A stretch of DNA of 64,000 nt. Origin: Desulfonatronum sp. SC1. Lineage in GTDB: Bacteria; Desulfobacterota; Desulfovibrionia; Desulfovibrionales; Desulfonatronaceae. The position numbers were made by a program, and so were the translations under genes. Below are positions 61,323-64,000 of this stretch, in pieces. Position 1 is the first letter of the stretch. Every line of letters begins with the position of its first letter. The DNA lies in contig NZ_PZKN01000026.1 of the NCBI RefSeq assembly GCF_003046795.1, positions 1 to 64,000 of the forward strand, given 5' to 3'. The notes beneath the pieces were generated by a model, which had not been told where the DNA came from, made no database searches, and saw only the letters and a program-made list of their open reading frames with translations.

Positions 61323-62474
61323 ATGTCCGATCATCGCGTAACCAAGTTCGCCATTCCGGAAATCATTTTCGGCCAGGGCAGCATCGGCTACCTGGCCCAA
61401 TGCTCCCGCCGGCTGGGGGCGAAGCGGGCCTTGTTGGTCACGGACCAGGGGCTGATCGATTCCGGGTGGGCCGAACACGTGATGGATATTTTGCGAGAGG
61501 ACGGACTGGACTTTCTGCTCTTCGACAAGGTCAACTCCAATCCGCGAGACTATCAGGTCCATGAGGGCGCGGATCTCTACGTCCGGGCAAAGGCCGACGT
61601 GATCATCGCCCTGGGCGGGGGCAGCCCCATGGATACGGCCAAGGGCGTGGGGACCATCGTGGGCAACGGCGGGCGCATCGCGGACTACGAGGGGGCGAAC
61701 CGGATCATGCGGCCCCTGCCGCCGATGATCTTCATCCCCACCAACGCGGGCAGCGGTTCGGACATTTCCCAGTTCTGCATCATCACGGACGTGGAGCGGC
61801 AGGTGAAGATGTCCATCATTAGCCGTTCCCTGGTGCCCAACGTCTCCATCATCGATCCCCATCTGCTGATGACCAAGGGCGATCAACTGGTCGTGTCCTC
61901 GGCCATCGACGCCCTGGCCCACGCCATCGAATCCTTCGTCTCCCCGCTGGCCTCGCCCTTCACGGAGAATCAGGCCTTGAAGGCCATCGAGCTGATCGCC
62001 AAGAATCTTCAGCCCGCCCTGGAGAACCGGACGCCGGAAGTCATGGAGCAACTCTCCATCGCCAGCACTGCGGCGGGGATGTCCTTCAGCAACGCCGGCC
62101 TGGGCATTGGTCACGCCCTGGCCCACTCCCTGGGCGGCATCTTCGACACCCTGCACGGCTTGGTGCACCCCATCGTGCTGCCGGCGGTGATGCGCTACAA
62201 CCTCCCGGCCTGTCCGGAAAAGATGTGCGCCATCGGGCGGATCATCCAGGGGGTTCCGGAAAGCTGCTCACCGAGCCAGGGAGAAGAGGGCATCGCCCAA
62301 CTGGAGGAGCTGTTCGCCCGGCTGGACGTGCCGCACCGGATGCGGGACATCGTGCCCGACGCCTCCAAGCTGGAACAGATATGCAGGATGGCGGTGCACG
62401 ATGCCTGCATGCTGACCAACCCCCGCAAGGCCGACTGGAAGGATCTTCTGGCCATTTGCAGGGAGGCGTGGTGA
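61323..62474 (+). CDS. Iron-containing (group III) alcohol dehydrogenase
   Basis: The product is 383 residues. The nucleotide motif ALGGGSPMDTAKGVGTIVGN and the metal-binding region SAIDALAHAIESFVSPLASP, GLGIGHALAHSLGGIFDTLH and GLVHPIVLPAVMRYN are intact; the conserved Asp and His residues bind Fe2+ or Zn2+. It oxidises an alcohol or reduces an aldehyde with NAD(P)H. It overlaps the histidine kinase start by one base (TGATG), so the enzyme and its regulator are co-translated. Confidence 0.95.
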   Translation: MSDHRVTKFAIPEIIFGQGSIGYLAQCSRRLGAKRALLVTDQGLIDSGWAEHVMDILREDGLDFLLFDKVNSNPRDYQVHEGADLYVRAKADVIIALGGGSPMDTAKGVGTIVGNGGRIADYEGANRIMRPLPPMIFIPTNAGSGSDISQFCIITDVERQVKMSIISRSLVPNVSIIDPHLLMTKGDQLVVSSAIDALAHAIESFVSPLASPFTENQALKAIELIAKNLQPALENRTPEVMEQLSIASTAAGMSFSNAGLGIGHALAHSLGGIFDTLHGLVHPIVLPAVMRYNLPACPEKMCAIGRIIQGVPESCSPSQGEEGIAQLEELFARLDVPHRMRDIVPDASKLEQICRMAVHDACMLTNPRKADWKDLLAICREAW

Positions 62475-63679
62475 TGGTCCAACCCACGGACCTACAGGAC
62501 CTGATCGGCATCGAGCACAGCAAGCTCGGCTTTTTTCAGGAACTGCGCCAGAAGGTGGAAGAACTCAAGGAGTCCAACAAGCGCTCCGAGGAGCAACGCC
62601 GGGAAATCGCGGCGATTCTGGACGGAATCACCGACGTGATGATGGTCTTGTCCGAGAACCTGCGGATCATCTCGGTGAACCACGTCTTTCGGCACTTGTT
62701 CGATGATCCCCATCCCGAGGGAAAGTTCTGCTACGAATTGTTCCGCCATGAGAATCATCCCTGCCAGGAGTGCCCGGCGTTCCGCTCCCTGGCCACCAAC
62801 TCGGTCTGCCGGGACACGGCCATCTTCAAGCTCAAGGGCCGCAATCGGCAGTTCGAGATGGTCGCCTCGCCGCTGAAGAATCCCGAGTGGCCGGAGCACC
62901 GGGTGTTGATTTTCAAGCGCGACGTGACCCTGGAGAAGGAATACCAGGCCAAGTATTATCAGGTGGAAAAAATGGCCACCATGGGCATGCTGGCCGCCGG
63001 CGTGGCCCACGAGGTGAACAACCCCATGGCGGCCATCCGCGGCTTCGCCGAGGGCCTACAGCGGAGGCTGCCCCGGATCGAGGGAGTGGTGGAGTCGGAG
63101 CTGGCCCAGGACTTTCGCGAATATACGGACATCATTCTCAAGGAATGTCATCGCTGTCAGAAGATCATCCAAACCCTGCTGACCTTCAGCCGTCCGGTTT
63201 CCGCGGCCTTCTCCCCCCTGGCCCTGAACAAGATCGTCACGGATACCCTGCGCTTGGTGGACCACCATCTGCGCAGGCGAAACGGTTTGAAAATTCACCT
63301 GCTTCTTGCCGATGAACTTCCCCTGATCTATGGAGACGAATCCCAGCTCAAACAGGTGATCCTGAATCTGCTGGTCAACGCCCTGGACGCCATCCAAGGC
63401 GAGGGGGCCATCCAGATCAAGACCAGTTGCGTGGAAGAGGAGGAGGTCTGCCTGTGCATCGAGGACACCGGGTGCGGCATTCCTCCGGAAAATTTGGATA
63501 AAATGTTCGAGCCCTTCTTCACCACCAAGCCCGTGGGCAAGGGAATCGGGATCGGGCTGGCCTCCTGCTACAATATCGTCCAGGAGCACGGAGGAGATAT
63601 CTCCGTCACCAGCGAGGTGTGCAAAGGGTCTCGATTCACCGTCTGCCTTCCGTTGAACTCCAATGTAAGGATCTCGTGA
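62474..63679 (+). CDS. PAS-domain sensor histidine kinase with a cysteine cluster
   Basis: The product is 401 residues. An N-terminal coiled coil (ELRQKVEELKESNKRSEEQR) leads into a PAS domain (about 46-165) with ENHPCQECPAFRSLATNSVC, whose three Cys could bind a metal, heme or Fe-S group, or form a redox disulfide. HisKA: AAGVAHEVNNPMAAIRG (phosphorylated His). ATPase: NLLVNALDAIQGEGAIQI, EDTGCGIPPENLDKMFEPFF, GKGIGIGLASCYNIV. No membrane helix, so it is cytoplasmic. It should phosphorylate the regulator encoded immediately downstream. Confidence 0.93.
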   Translation: MVQPTDLQDLIGIEHSKLGFFQELRQKVEELKESNKRSEEQRREIAAILDGITDVMMVLSENLRIISVNHVFRHLFDDPHPEGKFCYELFRHENHPCQECPAFRSLATNSVCRDTAIFKLKGRNRQFEMVASPLKNPEWPEHRVLIFKRDVTLEKEYQAKYYQVEKMATMGMLAAGVAHEVNNPMAAIRGFAEGLQRRLPRIEGVVESELAQDFREYTDIILKECHRCQKIIQTLLTFSRPVSAAFSPLALNKIVTDTLRLVDHHLRRRNGLKIHLLLADELPLIYGDESQLKQVILNLLVNALDAIQGEGAIQIKTSCVEEEEVCLCIEDTGCGIPPENLDKMFEPFFTTKPVGKGIGIGLASCYNIVQEHGGDISVTSEVCKGSRFTVCLPLNSNVRIS

Positions 63680-64000
63680 GCGAACACTACTCGGTCCTCG
63701 TCGTTGACGACGAGGAATCCATCCTCAAGTTGTTCCAGAAGGAATTTTCCCGGCCGGAGCGGACCATTCACGTCGCGTCCTCCGCGGCCCAGGCCCGGCA
63801 GTTGACCCGGCGCAACGTCTACGACGTGGCTATCCTGGACATCCGCCTACCGGACGCTGATGGGCTGGACCTGTTCACCGAGTTCAAGGAACGGCTCCAG
63901 GACGTGGAAATCATCCTGATCACCGGCCACGGCAACATCGACAGCGCGGTCCAGGCCATGAAGCTGGGGGCCTACGACTACATCACCAAGCCCTTCAATC
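63676..64000 (+). CDS. NtrC-type response regulator, N-terminal part (cut by window end)
   Basis: It starts with GTG at 63676, overlapping the kinase stop by 4 bp. The 108 residues seen form a receiver domain: VLVVDDEESILKLFQ, phospho-Asp in VAILDIRLPDADGLD, Thr in LITGHGN and Lys in YDYITKPFN. The AMKLGAYDYITKPF ending is typical of NtrC-type regulators, so a sigma-54 AAA domain and DNA-binding domain are expected beyond the window. It would activate the alcohol dehydrogenase cluster or other sigma-54 promoters. Confidence 0.92.
   Translation, partial: MSEHYSVLVVDDEESILKLFQKEFSRPERTIHVASSAAQARQLTRRNVYDVAILDIRLPDADGLDLFTEFKERLQDVEIILITGHGNIDSAVQAMKLGAYDYITKPFN

Overview
The window is 64 kb of a GC-rich bacterial chromosome. 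It looks like a sulfate-reducing deltaproteobacterium of the order Desulfovibrionales, and a Desulfonatronum-like haloalkaliphile is my best guess. The supporting content is a low-molecular-weight assimilatory-type sirohaem sulfite reductase, a 64-residue Desulfovibrio-type ferredoxin, a siroheme decarboxylase (AhbB, the siroheme-to-heme route) beside hemL, cbiG and cobJ, a MucR-type regulator, and a universal stress protein coupled to a BCCT (betaine-type) transporter. The species call is inference; no rRNA is present.

Layout. 1-1.9 kb is AT-richer and scarred: a transposase 3' end, a sensor protein cut off at the transposon junction, a decayed IS200-like (RAYT) transposase and a periplasmic binding protein. 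2.0-8.7 kb (minus) is a tripartite RND efflux system with its TetR regulator and a palindromic operator. 9.0-10.7 kb holds the sulfite reductase converging on a ferredoxin plus a transposase-derived zinc-ribbon protein. 10.9-16.9 kb has purD, an FKBP-methyltransferase fusion, an EF-G-like GTPase and a ParB-like protein. 16.9-27 kb is mixed housekeeping and signalling: mtgA, a cupin, a degenerate response regulator with a GspE/PilB-type ATPase, a SHOCT protein, an HD protein, alr, and a decayed diguanylate cyclase.

27.2-30.0 kb is a sulfur-assimilation operon (Rrf2 regulator, metY, cysK) under a perfect 8-7-8 inverted-repeat operator. tRNA-Val and tRNA-Asp and an RRM protein follow. 31.0-35.1 kb (minus) is the tetrapyrrole operon ahbB-hemL-cbiG-cobJ, interrupted by two palindromic repeat elements. 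One of them is a 124-bp MITE-like unit that supplies the cbiG stop codon. After mucR, 36.3-43.7 kb is a plus-strand cluster of hldD, an acyl-CoA ligase, an unknown gene, glpX and two glycosyltransferases, which points to LPS or cell-surface glycan synthesis.

43.8-49 kb contains an ADP-ribosylglycohydrolase, USP-BCCT, an HPP membrane protein and a CI/LexA-like S24 repressor. A 14-bp palindromic operator lies both before the repressor gene and before a tiny 52-residue zinc-ribbon gene that follows it. 49-59 kb has an SLC13/RCK transporter, an RluA pseudouridine synthase, a periplasmic beta-propeller-like protein, an RsmB-type methyltransferase, a ClC channel, ribF and tRNA-Leu. The window ends in a four-gene plus-strand cluster: a polytopic membrane protein, an Fe-dependent alcohol dehydrogenase, a PAS histidine kinase with a Cys cluster, and the start of an NtrC-like response regulator.

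No CRISPR array, rRNA operon, complete insertion sequence or prophage was seen. The most unusual items are the repressor/zinc-ribbon regulon unit, the apparently catalytically dead transposase-derived gene behind the ferredoxin, the FKBP-methyltransferase fusion, and the palindromic element inside the cobalamin operon.
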